A stretch of DNA of 20,251 nt from Pseudomonadota bacterium. GTDB taxonomy: Bacteria; Desulfobacterota; Syntrophia; Syntrophales; UBA5619. The translations under genes and the position numbers were made by a program. The DNA lies in assembly GCA_018827585.1 (NCBI GenBank), contig JAHJXP010000132.1, positions 1-20,251 on the forward strand, written 5' to 3'. Shown here one piece after another: positions 1-8,012 of this stretch; position 1 is the first letter of the stretch; each line of letters opens with the position of its first letter. The notes under the pieces were generated by a model. It was given only the letters and a program-made list of their open reading frames with translations, had not been told where the DNA came from and did no database searches.

Positions 1-31
1 ACGCAGCATCCGGACTTTTTTCGAAGTCGTC
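1..31. repeat. Right arm of a TIR-bounded palindromic repeat (copy A, cut by window edge)
   Basis: The first 31 bases match the right end of the complete element at 15634-15758: both read ACGCAGCATCCGGACTTTTT, then CGAAG(T/C)CGTC. Only the right arm is inside the window; the rest should lie to the left. It ends 26 bp before the ribosome binding site of the first gene, so the element lies just upstream of that gene. Confidence 0.75.
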
Positions 32-72
32 AACATTGGCTGCTGATATCCCGCAAGGGGAGGAGGGGTGTG

Positions 73-474
73 ATGAGAGGGGTTCTGTTGCGCTGGCTGG
101 TATTGACGGCCGCTGTTCTGGCGGCTTCCTGGCTCCTCGACGGCATCCGTGTGGATGGCCTGTTCCCGGCGCTGCTGGCGGCGGCCACGCTGGGAATTCT
201 GAATGCATTTTTCCGCCCCTTACTCATCCTGATTACGCTGCCCATCAACATCCTCACCCTCGGTCTGTTCACCTTTCTTATCAATGCCCTGCTGTTGAAG
301 ATCGTCTCCGCCGTGATTTCCGGCTTTGCCGTCCGGGGTTTCTGGACCGCCGTTGCCGGCGCCCTGATCATCGGCGTGACAAGCTGGCTTCTCAACGCCT
401 TCGTTGGCGGACGGGGGAAGGTGGAACGCACATCCTACATCGAGATGCAGAAGAAGGGGGATCGGTGGGAGTAA
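73..474 (+). CDS. YvlD / phage-holin-4-2 family small membrane protein
   Basis: Small integral membrane protein of 133 residues in the family labelled phage holin family 4 (YvlD-like, PF04020). Members are usually chromosomal, and their biochemical role is unknown. About four hydrophobic segments are visible (roughly 5-20, 28-45, 50-75 and 88-110), with the family-like pattern LGILNAFFRPLL, LPINILTLGLF and INALLL, and a short charged tail. AGGAGG at 61-66 lies 6 nt before ATG 73; the GTG at 70 is in frame but only 3 nt from that site, so ATG 73 is preferred. The 3' end overlaps mutS by 10 nt, which suggests co-translation. No phage genes are nearby, so a lysis role is not supported. Confidence 0.8.
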   Translation: MRGVLLRWLVLTAAVLAASWLLDGIRVDGLFPALLAAATLGILNAFFRPLLILITLPINILTLGLFTFLINALLLKIVSAVISGFAVRGFWTAVAGALIIGVTSWLLNAFVGGRGKVERTSYIEMQKKGDRWE

Positions 475-3089
475 ACGACCTGACCCCGGCCATGCGCCAG
501 TATGCGGAGATAAAGGAGCGCTATCCGGACTGCATCCTCTTGTTCAGGATGGGAGACTTCTATGAGATGTTCTTCGAGGATGCCGTGAGGGCCTCCCGCG
601 TCCTCGATATCACCCTGACCTCCCGGAACAAGAACAGCCGGGACGCCATCCCCCTCTGCGGATTCCCCTACCATGCAGCCTCCTCCTACATCGCGAAGCT
701 TGTCGAGAAGGGATTCAAGGTGGCAGTTTGCGAGCAGATGGAGGATCCGAAACTGGCGAAAGGGGTGGTGAGGCGCGAGGTGGTGCGCGTGGTGACCCCC
801 GGCCTTGTCCTCGACGCGGAAAATCTTCAGGCCAAAGAGAACAACTTCCTCGCGGCCCTGGTCGTCAGGGACGGCCGGTTCGGCCTTGCCTTCGTCGACA
901 TCTCCACCGGGGAATTCCGGGTGGACGAGACGGGCGACCGTGAAGTTTTCCGCGCGGAGACGGCCGGTCTCGAGATCCGCGAACTGATCATCCCCGAGGA
1001 CCTCCGCGACGACGAACTGGTCCGCGGCCTTGCCGGTGATGAGGAGCGCTGCCTGATCAACCGTTTCCCGCGGGAGAGGTTCGAACTCGATGCCGCCCTC
1101 GGTCTTCTCCGGGATCATTTTCCCGAAAAGAGGCTTGACGAGATGGCCGTCGAGCGCCATCCCGCGATGGCCCTTGCCGCCGGCGCCGTTCTGGGCTACA
1201 TGGCCGAGACCCAGAAAGGGCGCCTTGGCCACATCAACGACCTCATCTGGCATGAAAGCGGCGCCCGGCTGATTCTGGACGAGGTCGCCAAACGCAATCT
1301 CGAACTCTTCGCCACGATCGTCGAGGGGAAGAAGAGCGGGTCCCTCTTTCACGTCCTCGATCAGACGGTGACCTCCATGGGAGGGAGGAGGCTCCGCTGG
1401 TGGCTCAACTGCCCCCTCCGTGAGCCGGGTCGCATCCGGGAGAGACTGGCCGCCGTGGCCGAGATCCGCGAGGGGCACCTCCTGCGGGAATCGCTTCGCG
1501 GGCGGCTCCGCTTGGTTTACGACCTGGAGCGTCTCGGGAGCCGGATTGCCGTGGGGCTCGCCGGCGCCCGCGATCTTGCGGCCCTCGGGACTTCTCTTGG
1601 CGTGCTGCCGGAGATCCGCGCTCTCCTCGGCGAAAGCGAAGCGCCTCTCCTGAAAGCGATCCGGGAAGGAATCGACGAACTGCCGGATGTCAAGGATCTG
1701 ATCGAAAGGTCGATCGTGGAAGACCCGCCGCCGACGATCCGCGAGGGGGGGGTCATCCGGGAGGGGGTCGACCCGGAGCTGGATCGCCTGATTTCGGTGC
1801 TGCTGGACGGCAGAAAGTGGATCGCCGCCCTGGAGGAGAAGGAACGCCGGCGGACGGGGATTCCCTCGCTGAAGGTGGGGTTCACCAGCGTCTTCGGGTA
1901 TTACCTCGAGGTCACCAAGGCGAACGCCCGCCTGGTCCCGGCAGACTATATCCGGAAGCAGACCCTGGTCAATGCGGAGAGATACATCAATGAAGAGCTG
2001 AAGGGTTATGAGGAGACGGTCCTCCATGCCCAGGAGCGGCGCCAGGAGAGGGAATACGAGCTGTTCGTCGGGATCCGGGATACGATCGCCGGGGAGATCC
2101 GGCGGATCCAGGAGACGGCGTCGCATATCGCCGATCTCGACGCCCTCGCGTCGCTGGCGGAGGTTGCCGAGCGGTACAACTACTGCCGCCCCGTGGTCGA
2201 TGCGGAGGATGTCATCGAGATTATCGACGGCCGCCATCCGGTCGTGGAGCGGATACCCGGCGGGGCGGGCTTTGTCCCGAACGATGTCGTCCTCGATCTG
2301 GAAAAAAACCGGTTTCTGATCATCACCGGTCCCAACATGGCGGGGAAATCGACCTACATCAGGCAGGTCGCCCTGATCGTCACCATGGCCCAGATGGGGA
2401 GTTTCGTTCCCGCAACAAGGGCGCGGATCGGCGTGGCGGACCGGATCTTCACCCGCGTCGGCGCTGCGGACAGCCTGGCCCGCGGACAGAGCACCTTCAT
2501 GGTGGAGATGAACGAGGTGGCGGACATCCTCAGTCACGCCACGAAACGGAGCCTGATCATCCTGGACGAGGTGGGGCGGGGGACAAGCACCTTCGACGGT
2601 CTGAGCATCGCCTGGGCGACGGCGGAGTACATCCACGACGCCGCCCATCTGGGGTCGAGGACGCTGTTTGCCACCCATTATCATGAGCTGACGGAGCTGG
2701 CCGTGGCCAAGGAGGGGGTGCGAAACTACAACATCGCCGTCCGGGAATGGGGGGAGAAGATCATCTTCCTCAGGAAGATCATGGAGGGGGGGACGAACCG
2801 GAGCTACGGCATCCAGGTGGCGCGGATCGCCGGGGTCCCCGCCGAGGTCGTCGCGCGGGCGAAGGAGATCCTCCGCAACCTGGAGAAGGGGGAGCTCGAC
2901 GAGGTCGGGATGCCGAAGATCGCCCGGGGCAGGAAGGCGCCCCGGCCCCATGCGAATCAGCTGAGCCTCTTTATGGATGAAAAAGATTCGGTTATCCGGG
3001 AAATCAGAGAGAGCGACCTGATGAATCTCACGCCCCTCGAAGCACTTCAGAGACTGAACTCCTGGAAGGAGAGGCTGGGGCGGGAGTGA
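465..3089 (+). CDS. mutS: DNA mismatch repair protein MutS
   Basis: Mismatch-recognition ATPase of 874 residues, close to the usual 850-880. It binds mispairs and small loops and recruits MutL. The mismatch-reading Phe-X-Glu motif is Phe32-Tyr33-Glu34 in GDFYEMF. The C-terminal ABC-type ATPase has the Walker A motif GPNMAGKST at 622-630 (Lys628) and Walker B LIILDEVGRGTSTFDG with Asp701-Glu702. QLSLF at 832-836 fits a beta-clamp-binding peptide, followed by the conserved C-terminal TPLEAL helix. The start is GTG 465, preceded by AAGAAGGGGG at 451-460; it keeps the family N-terminus LTPAMRQY, which a start at ATG 492 would lose. The frame stays open far upstream, but that part overlaps the membrane-protein gene in another frame and has no MutS similarity. 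The start overlaps the upstream stop by 10 nt. Confidence 0.97.
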   Translation: MGVNDLTPAMRQYAEIKERYPDCILLFRMGDFYEMFFEDAVRASRVLDITLTSRNKNSRDAIPLCGFPYHAASSYIAKLVEKGFKVAVCEQMEDPKLAKGVVRREVVRVVTPGLVLDAENLQAKENNFLAALVVRDGRFGLAFVDISTGEFRVDETGDREVFRAETAGLEIRELIIPEDLRDDELVRGLAGDEERCLINRFPRERFELDAALGLLRDHFPEKRLDEMAVERHPAMALAAGAVLGYMAETQKGRLGHINDLIWHESGARLILDEVAKRNLELFATIVEGKKSGSLFHVLDQTVTSMGGRRLRWWLNCPLREPGRIRERLAAVAEIREGHLLRESLRGRLRLVYDLERLGSRIAVGLAGARDLAALGTSLGVLPEIRALLGESEAPLLKAIREGIDELPDVKDLIERSIVEDPPPTIREGGVIREGVDPELDRLISVLLDGRKWIAALEEKERRRTGIPSLKVGFTSVFGYYLEVTKANARLVPADYIRKQTLVNAERYINEELKGYEETVLHAQERRQEREYELFVGIRDTIAGEIRRIQETASHIADLDALASLAEVAERYNYCRPVVDAEDVIEIIDGRHPVVERIPGGAGFVPNDVVLDLEKNRFLIITGPNMAGKSTYIRQVALIVTMAQMGSFVPATRARIGVADRIFTRVGAADSLARGQSTFMVEMNEVADILSHATKRSLIILDEVGRGTSTFDGLSIAWATAEYIHDAAHLGSRTLFATHYHELTELAVAKEGVRNYNIAVREWGEKIIFLRKIMEGGTNRSYGIQVARIAGVPAEVVARAKEILRNLEKGELDEVGMPKIARGRKAPRPHANQLSLFMDEKDSVIREIRESDLMNLTPLEALQRLNSWKERLGRE

Positions 3090-3113
3090 CGCTCAAACCT
3101 GTCGCTGTTTCAA

Positions 3114-3235
3114 GGGCTGTTCAAAAATGCCCAGATACAAGGCCCCCGAAATCCTGAGCCGTGAGGCGTACTTTACGGTACGTTGAACGGCGAAGGATGA
3201 GGGAAACGCAGTAGATGGGCGTTTTTCAACAGCCC
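3114..3235. repeat. Complete palindromic repeat element (copy B, GGGCTGTT-ended subtype)
   Basis: A 122 bp element in the gap between convergent mutS and the GspE-like ATPase gene. Its ends are 20 bp inverted repeats with two mismatches: GGGCTGTTCAAAAATGCCCA at 3114-3133 and TGGGCGTTTTTCAACAGCCC at 3216-3235. The middle holds a small hairpin (CGTAC, six bases, GTACG). The core (AATCCTGAG, TGAGGCGTACT, GAAGGATGA, AACGCAG) aligns with copy D at 15634-15758, though the ends differ. The right end lies 4 bp from the ATPase stop codon. It could serve as a two-way transcription terminator; that role is inferred. Confidence 0.8.
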
Positions 3236-3239
3236 GTCC

Positions 3240-5537
3240 TTATTTGATGCAGACCCGCCTAACCTGTTTGAAATCGGTGAAGCCCTGGATCGATTTATAG
3301 ATGCCGTCCTGAAGGAGGGTCGTCATCCCCTCGGCCATGGCGGTGTTCCGCAGCACCTCGACCGTCTCCCGTTTCTGGATGAGGCGTTTGATGCTGTCCG
3401 TGGCGATGACCAGTTCGTGGATCCCCATCCTTCCCTTGTACCCGGTCTTGTCGCAGGCGTTGCACCCTTTCGGCCGGTAGAGCGTAAACTTGTCGTCGTA
3501 GGGGATGTTCAGTTTCAGGAATTCTTCCTCGCCGTAGCTCTCCACGATTTCACCGTATTCGTTTCGGTCCGGATGATAGGCCTCCTTGCATTTCTTGCAG
3601 AGGGTGCGGACGAGACGCTGGGCCAGGATGCCCAGGAGGGAGTCGGCGAAATTGAGCGGGTCGATTCCCATATCGAGCAGGCGGACGATGGTCTCCGGGG
3701 CGCTGTTGGTGTGCAGCGTGCTGAAGACGAGGTGACCCGTCAGCGACGCCTCAACGCCGGTCTTGGCCGTTTCGAAATCCCGCATCTCGCCCACCATGAT
3801 CACGTCCGGGTCGGCCCGGAGGAAAGCGCGCATGGCGGCGGCAAAGTCGAAGCCGATCTTGGACTGGACCTGAACCTGACGCAGACCGTACTGGGTGATT
3901 TCCACCGGGTCCTCGGCCGTCCAGATCTTTTTGTCCGGCGTGTTGATCTCGCGGAGGGAGGCGTGCAGGGTGGTCGTCTTGCCGGATCCGGTAGGACCGA
4001 CGACGAGGACCATGCCGTAGGGCTTCTCCAAGATGTTCTTGAGTTCCCGGAGATTGCGCTCCGACATCCCCATGGCCTCCAGGGGCATGGTTTCCCCCTT
4101 CGCCAGAAGCCTCATCACGACATCTTCCACCCCGCCCTGGGTCGGGATGGTGGCGACGCGCAGTTCCATCTCCTCGCCGCCCGGTTTCCTGAACTTGATC
4201 TTGCCGTCCTGGGGGAGGCGCCGGACCGTGATGTCCAGGTTCGACATGATTTTGATGCGCGAAACGACGGCCGCCCGGTAGCTGTAGGGGAGGGTCTGAT
4301 AGAGGGCGCAGTCGCCGTCGATCCGGTAGCGGACCTCGACGTTTTTTTTCGCGACGTTGGGTTCGACGTGAATATCAGAGGCGCGTCGGGCGCTGGCGTC
4401 GAGCATGATCTTGTTGACGAGCTGCATGATCACGCTGTCGGACTCGGTGACGACCTCGTCATCCTCCTCCTCCTGGGATTCCTCGTCGGCCGCGCCAAGC
4501 TTGCCGAGGATATCGGTGAGGGTCGATTCGTCCTCGTGGGACTGGAAGAAGAGGTTGATGAACTTGATGATGTCCTCGGGGAAGGATACGTTGTAGCGGA
4601 CGGACTTTGTCTTGAGGAGGTTTTCGATCATGTCCCGCTTGAGGATGTTGTTGGGATCGTCGACGATGACCTGGATAAAGCCGTCCTTTTTCTCCAGCGG
4701 GACCCAGAGTTCCCGGCGGAGGTATTCCCGCTTGAGGTTTTTGAGCAGGTCCCCGGGGATAAGGTACCTGTCGGAGAACGGGATGAATTTGCAGCGGAAG
4801 AACTCCTCGAAGGAGCGGCCGACGTCCTCCCGGGAGATCTTGAATTTCTTCATCAGGTAAGTCTCGATGTTTTCCTTGGCCTCGCGCGAACTCTCCCAGG
4901 CGCTGTCCAGCTCCTCCTCCTTGAGGAGGCCGCGGCTGAGCAGAAAGTCGAAACGGGTTTTCCGCCGCCGGGCATACCTTTCCTGGTTGGAGACGGCGAT
5001 GCCCAGGACGTTGGCGATATCCTGCAGAAAGCCCTTTTCATCCTCGGTGAATTTGCCGGCATCTCCCTTTTTGTTGAGGATCTGGACGACCCCCATGATC
5101 GTCTTGTTATGCACGATCGGGGCGGCGAGGACTTGTCTGGTCCGGAAGCCGGTTTTCTTGTCCCAGCTGGAGTCGTGAAAGAGATCCCGGTCTATTATCC
5201 CGAGTTCAGCGACGTCGTAGACATCGGCGATGTTGACGACCTTCCCGGTTAAGGCGACAAAGCCGGCAATGCTCTTCTTATCGATCGGCACGCGGATCTC
5301 CTTGAGTTCCTTGCCGGCCAGGAACAGGGAGTAGATTTCGTTGCGCATCCGATCCAGAACATAGATCGTCAGGGAGTGGGCGCTGAAGAGGTTCAGTATC
5401 CCGTCTTTGAGATCGACGAGGATCTGCTTGATGTTCTGGGCAGCATGTATCCGGTTGGTGATGTCCAGCAGGGCCTTGCGCTGCCGAAGCAACTCTTCGA
5501 GACCGGTGACGTTCCCGTCTTTGACCTGATCCGCCAT
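3240..5537 (-). CDS. GAF-domain GspE/PilB-family secretion/pilus ATPase
   Basis: A 765-residue AAA-like ATPase of the type II secretion / type IV pilus family (GspE/PulE/PilB). An N-terminal GAF domain (about 15-190) precedes a GspE/PilB N-terminal-like region (about 195-330), an acidic linker (345-365) and the motor. Motor motifs: Walker A GPTGSGKT 514-521 (Lys520), Asp box AEDPVE near 541, Walker B RADPDVIMVGEMRD 574-587 (Glu584), His box TGHLVFSTLHTNSA 600-613, and a tetracysteine zinc site Cys647, Cys650, Cys692, Cys695. All key residues are present, so it should be an active motor. ATG 5537 has GGAG 6 nt upstream of the start. No pilin, prepilin peptidase, platform or secretin gene is adjacent, so pilus versus secretion cannot be decided. 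The GAF domain probably binds a small ligand or mediates dimerisation (inference). Confidence 0.88.
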   Translation of the reverse strand: MADQVKDGNVTGLEELLRQRKALLDITNRIHAAQNIKQILVDLKDGILNLFSAHSLTIYVLDRMRNEIYSLFLAGKELKEIRVPIDKKSIAGFVALTGKVVNIADVYDVAELGIIDRDLFHDSSWDKKTGFRTRQVLAAPIVHNKTIMGVVQILNKKGDAGKFTEDEKGFLQDIANVLGIAVSNQERYARRRKTRFDFLLSRGLLKEEELDSAWESSREAKENIETYLMKKFKISREDVGRSFEEFFRCKFIPFSDRYLIPGDLLKNLKREYLRRELWVPLEKKDGFIQVIVDDPNNILKRDMIENLLKTKSVRYNVSFPEDIIKFINLFFQSHEDESTLTDILGKLGAADEESQEEEDDEVVTESDSVIMQLVNKIMLDASARRASDIHVEPNVAKKNVEVRYRIDGDCALYQTLPYSYRAAVVSRIKIMSNLDITVRRLPQDGKIKFRKPGGEEMELRVATIPTQGGVEDVVMRLLAKGETMPLEAMGMSERNLRELKNILEKPYGMVLVVGPTGSGKTTTLHASLREINTPDKKIWTAEDPVEITQYGLRQVQVQSKIGFDFAAAMRAFLRADPDVIMVGEMRDFETAKTGVEASLTGHLVFSTLHTNSAPETIVRLLDMGIDPLNFADSLLGILAQRLVRTLCKKCKEAYHPDRNEYGEIVESYGEEEFLKLNIPYDDKFTLYRPKGCNACDKTGYKGRMGIHELVIATDSIKRLIQKRETVEVLRNTAMAEGMTTLLQDGIYKSIQGFTDFKQVRRVCIK

Positions 5538-5553
5538 GGCTTACTCCAGTATT

Positions 5554-5613
5554 GACGACCTCGTAAAAAAAAGTCCGGATGCTGCTTTAAAGCTTCACGC
5601 CTTATCGTTGCAG
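5554..5613. repeat. Degenerate half copy of the palindromic repeat (copy C)
   Basis: Read on the plus strand, 5554-5585 begins GACGACCTCGTAAAAA and continues with AGTCCGGATGCTGC. This matches the reverse complement of the right arm of copy D, with three extra A residues and two substitutions. A weaker match continues (GCTTCACGCC, ATCGTTGC) to about 5613. No opposite arm is visible, so this looks like a decayed or truncated element. It lies 16 bp upstream of the GAF-GspE start. The rest of the gap, 5614-5706, holds a run of T residues on the minus strand but no convincing promoter or terminator. Confidence 0.6.
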
Positions 5614-5706
5614 GGTTAAGATGATCCATCCCGCCCTGAGCAGTCCGCACCTGAAACTAAATCAGAACTGAAAAAAATTCAATATGAAGTTTGCAAAGCC
5701 GCCCGC

Positions 5707-7779
5707 CTACCCTTCGGTGACAATCCGCGAGAAGTCGGCGATGCCGTGAAAAAGATCGGCAATCTCTTTCAGAAGCGAGAGACGGTTGAAGCGGAGGCGC
5801 TCTTCCTCCGCCATGACCAGAACGGCTTCAAAGAATGCATCCACTGGTTTGCGGAGACGGGCCATCTCGACCAGGGCCGCCAGGTAGTCGCCGCCGCTGA
5901 TCTTGGCAAGAACGGTCTGGCGGATCTGCACAAAGGCCTCATGGAGCTCCGTCTCCTGTGGGCTCGCGAACAGGGAGGGGTCGACGGCGCCGTTTTCGAA
6001 CCCCCGGATGATGTTGACGACCCGCTTGAAGGCGATCGCCAGCGGCTGGAAATCGGGATGGGTCTTGAAGGCAATCATGGCAAGGACCTTTTCCTCCGCC
6101 CGGACGAGATCTTCCGCGCCGGCGGCGACGACGGCGGCGACGACGTCGTAGGGATGCCCCTGGGAGAGGAGTTGATTTTCAAACCGGCCCCGGAAAAATT
6201 CCAGGACATCGGCCTTCACCTCGCCGGCGGGACGTTTCAGGAGCGGACCGAGGATGGCGATGCTTTCGTCGATCAGGGCGCCGAGAGGCAGTAAATAGCG
6301 TTTGTTGAGGATGATGTTGATGACGCCGAGGGCCTGGCGGCGCAGGGCGTAGGGATCGGCCGTCCCGGTCGGCGCCAGGCCGACACCGAAGAATCCCGTG
6401 ATCGAGTCCAGCTTGTCGGCGATGCTGACGATGGCCCCCACGTCGGTTTCGGGGAGTCCGCCGCCCGCGGCCGTGGGAAGGCAGTGTTCATAAACGGCTT
6501 TGGCGACATGGGGATCTTCACCGGCCAAAAGCGCGTATTCACGGCCCATGATCCCCTGCAGCTCCGCGAATTCGCCGACCATCTGGGTGTCCAGATCGGC
6601 CTTGGCGAGTGTCGCAGCCCTCTCCACGAGCGGCGCGAGGGCCGGATCGATCCGGGCGACGATGACGGCGGCGAGTTTGCGGAAACGCAGGACCTTCTCG
6701 TACGACGTCCCCAGAAGGGTGTGAAAGGTCACCTTCCTGAGACCCTCGATGCGGTCCTCCAGGGGGATCTTCCGGTCCTCTTCGAAGAAAAACCTGGCAT
6801 CGGCCAGACGGGCGCGGATGACCCTTTCGTTTCCCCGTCTCACGACTGCGGGGTCGCGGGCGACGGTGTTGCTGACGGCGATGAAGAAGGGGAGAAGGGC
6901 GCCGTTATTGTCCAGGACCGGAAAATACTTCTGATGGGAGATCATCGTGGTGATGAGGACTTCTCTGGGCAGTTTGAGATATTCGGGGTCGAAACTCCCG
7001 CAAACGATGGTCGGGTATTCCGTGAGGAAGGTGACCGTTTCGAGGAGCTCCTCGTGCGGGAGGATGCTGCCGCCCACGGACTGAGCCGCCTTCTTGGCTT
7101 CTTCGGCGATGATCCTTTTCCGCTGGGCGGGATCGACGATGACGAAATGTTCCCGTGTTTTTACCAGGTATTCCTTCCCGTTGGCTACGGGGAAGGACGC
7201 CGGACTCATGAAACGGTGGCCGCGGCTGGCGTTGCCGGTTTCGATCTCGGCAATCCGGAAGGGAACGATCCTGCCGTCGAAAAGGGCCAGAAGCCAGTGG
7301 ATCGGCCTCGCGAAGCGGAACTCCAGATCAGACCATCTCATGGATTTGCGAAAGGCAATCCCGGCGATGACCCTTGGCAGCAGGAAGGGGAGAAGGCCCG
7401 CCGTCGCCTCGCCGGTGATTTTCTTCCGGGCGCAGACGTACTCCCCCTTATCCGTGGTTGCCGTTTCCAGTTCCGCGACGGCGATCCCCTGTCCCTTGGC
7501 GAAACCCAGTACGGCCCGGGAGGGGTTGCCCTGATCGTCGAAGGCGACACTTCTGGCCGGCCCCAGTTTTTCGATGACCTGATCTTCCTGCCTTTCGGCT
7601 ACTCCATCAACGCAAAGGAAGAGCCGGCGGGGCGTACCCATCGTCCGGACCTCCCCGTGGCGGATGCGGTTTGCCGCAAGCTCCTTCCGGGTGATTTCCG
7701 CCATATCCGTGAGCGCCTTCGGCAAAAAGGCGGCTGGTATCTCCTCGGTTCCTATTTCCAGGAGCAGTTCCTTGCCCAT
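5707..7779 (-). CDS. glyS: Glycine--tRNA ligase beta subunit
   Basis: Beta subunit of the heterotetrameric (alpha2beta2) bacterial glycyl-tRNA synthetase, needed with GlyQ to charge tRNA-Gly; it contributes tRNA recognition. It is 690 residues, the usual size. The N-terminus MGKELLLEIGTEEIPAAFLP is typical of the family, as are GTADPYALRRQALGVI near residue 475 and the C-terminal helix RLRFNRLSLLKEIADLF. ATG 7779 is chosen because GGAG lies 7 nt upstream; an adjacent in-frame ATG at 7782 is only 4 nt from it. The frame stays open up to 7944, but that extension (MSYPRKRVSS...) is translation of a palindromic repeat, not protein. Unusually, 218 bp containing that repeat separate it from glyQ. 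Confidence 0.96.
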   Translation of the reverse strand: MGKELLLEIGTEEIPAAFLPKALTDMAEITRKELAANRIRHGEVRTMGTPRRLFLCVDGVAERQEDQVIEKLGPARSVAFDDQGNPSRAVLGFAKGQGIAVAELETATTDKGEYVCARKKITGEATAGLLPFLLPRVIAGIAFRKSMRWSDLEFRFARPIHWLLALFDGRIVPFRIAEIETGNASRGHRFMSPASFPVANGKEYLVKTREHFVIVDPAQRKRIIAEEAKKAAQSVGGSILPHEELLETVTFLTEYPTIVCGSFDPEYLKLPREVLITTMISHQKYFPVLDNNGALLPFFIAVSNTVARDPAVVRRGNERVIRARLADARFFFEEDRKIPLEDRIEGLRKVTFHTLLGTSYEKVLRFRKLAAVIVARIDPALAPLVERAATLAKADLDTQMVGEFAELQGIMGREYALLAGEDPHVAKAVYEHCLPTAAGGGLPETDVGAIVSIADKLDSITGFFGVGLAPTGTADPYALRRQALGVINIILNKRYLLPLGALIDESIAILGPLLKRPAGEVKADVLEFFRGRFENQLLSQGHPYDVVAAVVAAGAEDLVRAEEKVLAMIAFKTHPDFQPLAIAFKRVVNIIRGFENGAVDPSLFASPQETELHEAFVQIRQTVLAKISGGDYLAALVEMARLRKPVDAFFEAVLVMAEEERLRFNRLSLLKEIADLFHGIADFSRIVTEG

Positions 7780-7806
7780 CATAATTCTCCATAAAAAAAC
7801 AGCTTT

Positions 7807-7961
7807 GACAATTTTGCAAAAAAGTCTGGAAACCCTATTTTCTGTCATTCCCGCCCCCGCTTTCGCGAGGGTAAACTCCGGCGGGAATCCAGTCTTTTCA
7901 AGATGTTTCATGGTACTGGATACCCGCTTTCGCGGGTATGACAACTTTTTACGAGTTCATC
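7807..7961. repeat. Composite palindromic repeat between glyQ and glyS (copy E)
   Basis: Nested inverted repeats fill the glyQ-glyS gap. The inner part (7844-7942) runs from GTCATTCCCGC to GCGGGTATGAC. It holds a 9 bp perfect stem (ATTCCCGCC 7847-7855 with GGCGGGAAT 7880-7888), an 8 bp perfect hairpin (ATACCCGC 7920-7927, loop TTTC, GCGGGTAT 7932-7939), and a perfect 7 bp pair ATCCAGT / ACTGGAT (7887-7893, 7915-7921). The outer flanks (about 7807-7830 and CTTTTTACGAGTTCATC 7945-7961) resemble the terminal repeats of copies C and D. The ATTCCCGC..GCGGGAAT pattern is a common intergenic repeat type in many bacteria. The outer boundaries are less certain than the inner ones. Confidence 0.75.
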
Positions 7962-7993
7962 AGCTTTGCATGCCGGGTAACCCCCCCTGCCTC

Positions 7994-8012
7994 GCACTCA
8001 GCACTCAGCACT
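7994..8012. repeat. Heptamer tandem repeat spanning the glyQ stop codon
   Basis: GCACTCA occurs twice in tandem (7994-8000 and 8001-8007), followed by a partial third unit GCACT (8008-8012). It encodes the last residues of GlyQ and its TGA stop. Because the unit is 7 bp, gain or loss of one copy would shift the reading frame at the end of the protein. Confidence 0.7.

Noticed and set aside
36..464. Upstream extension of the mutS frame
   Set aside because: It overlaps the YvlD-like gene in another frame, has no MutS similarity, and GTG 465 has a good ribosome site and restores the normal N-terminus.
73..474. Prophage lysis holin
   Set aside because: The family name suggests phage, but no phage genes surround it, and such proteins are common chromosomal membrane proteins.
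435..2951. Very long open frame opposite mutS
   Set aside because: Low-complexity, Pro/Arg/Asp/Gly-rich translation typical of antisense frames in GC-rich genes; MutS is unambiguous on the other strand.
3417..5252. Long open frame opposite the GspE-like gene
   Set aside because: No recognisable domains, and composition typical of an antisense shadow; the ATPase motifs are clear on the minus strand.
5614..5720. Sigma-54 promoter upstream of the GspE-like gene
   Set aside because: A GG..TTGCA-like string exists on the minus strand, but the GG-to-GC spacing is one base too long and it falls at the end of glyS.
7780..7944. N-terminal extension of GlyS beginning MSYPRKRVSS
   Set aside because: It translates the palindromic repeat; the conserved GlyS N-terminus and ribosome site start at 7779.
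7844..8012. CRISPR-like array
   Set aside because: Repeats here are palindromic or 7 bp tandem units without regular spacers, and there are no cas genes.
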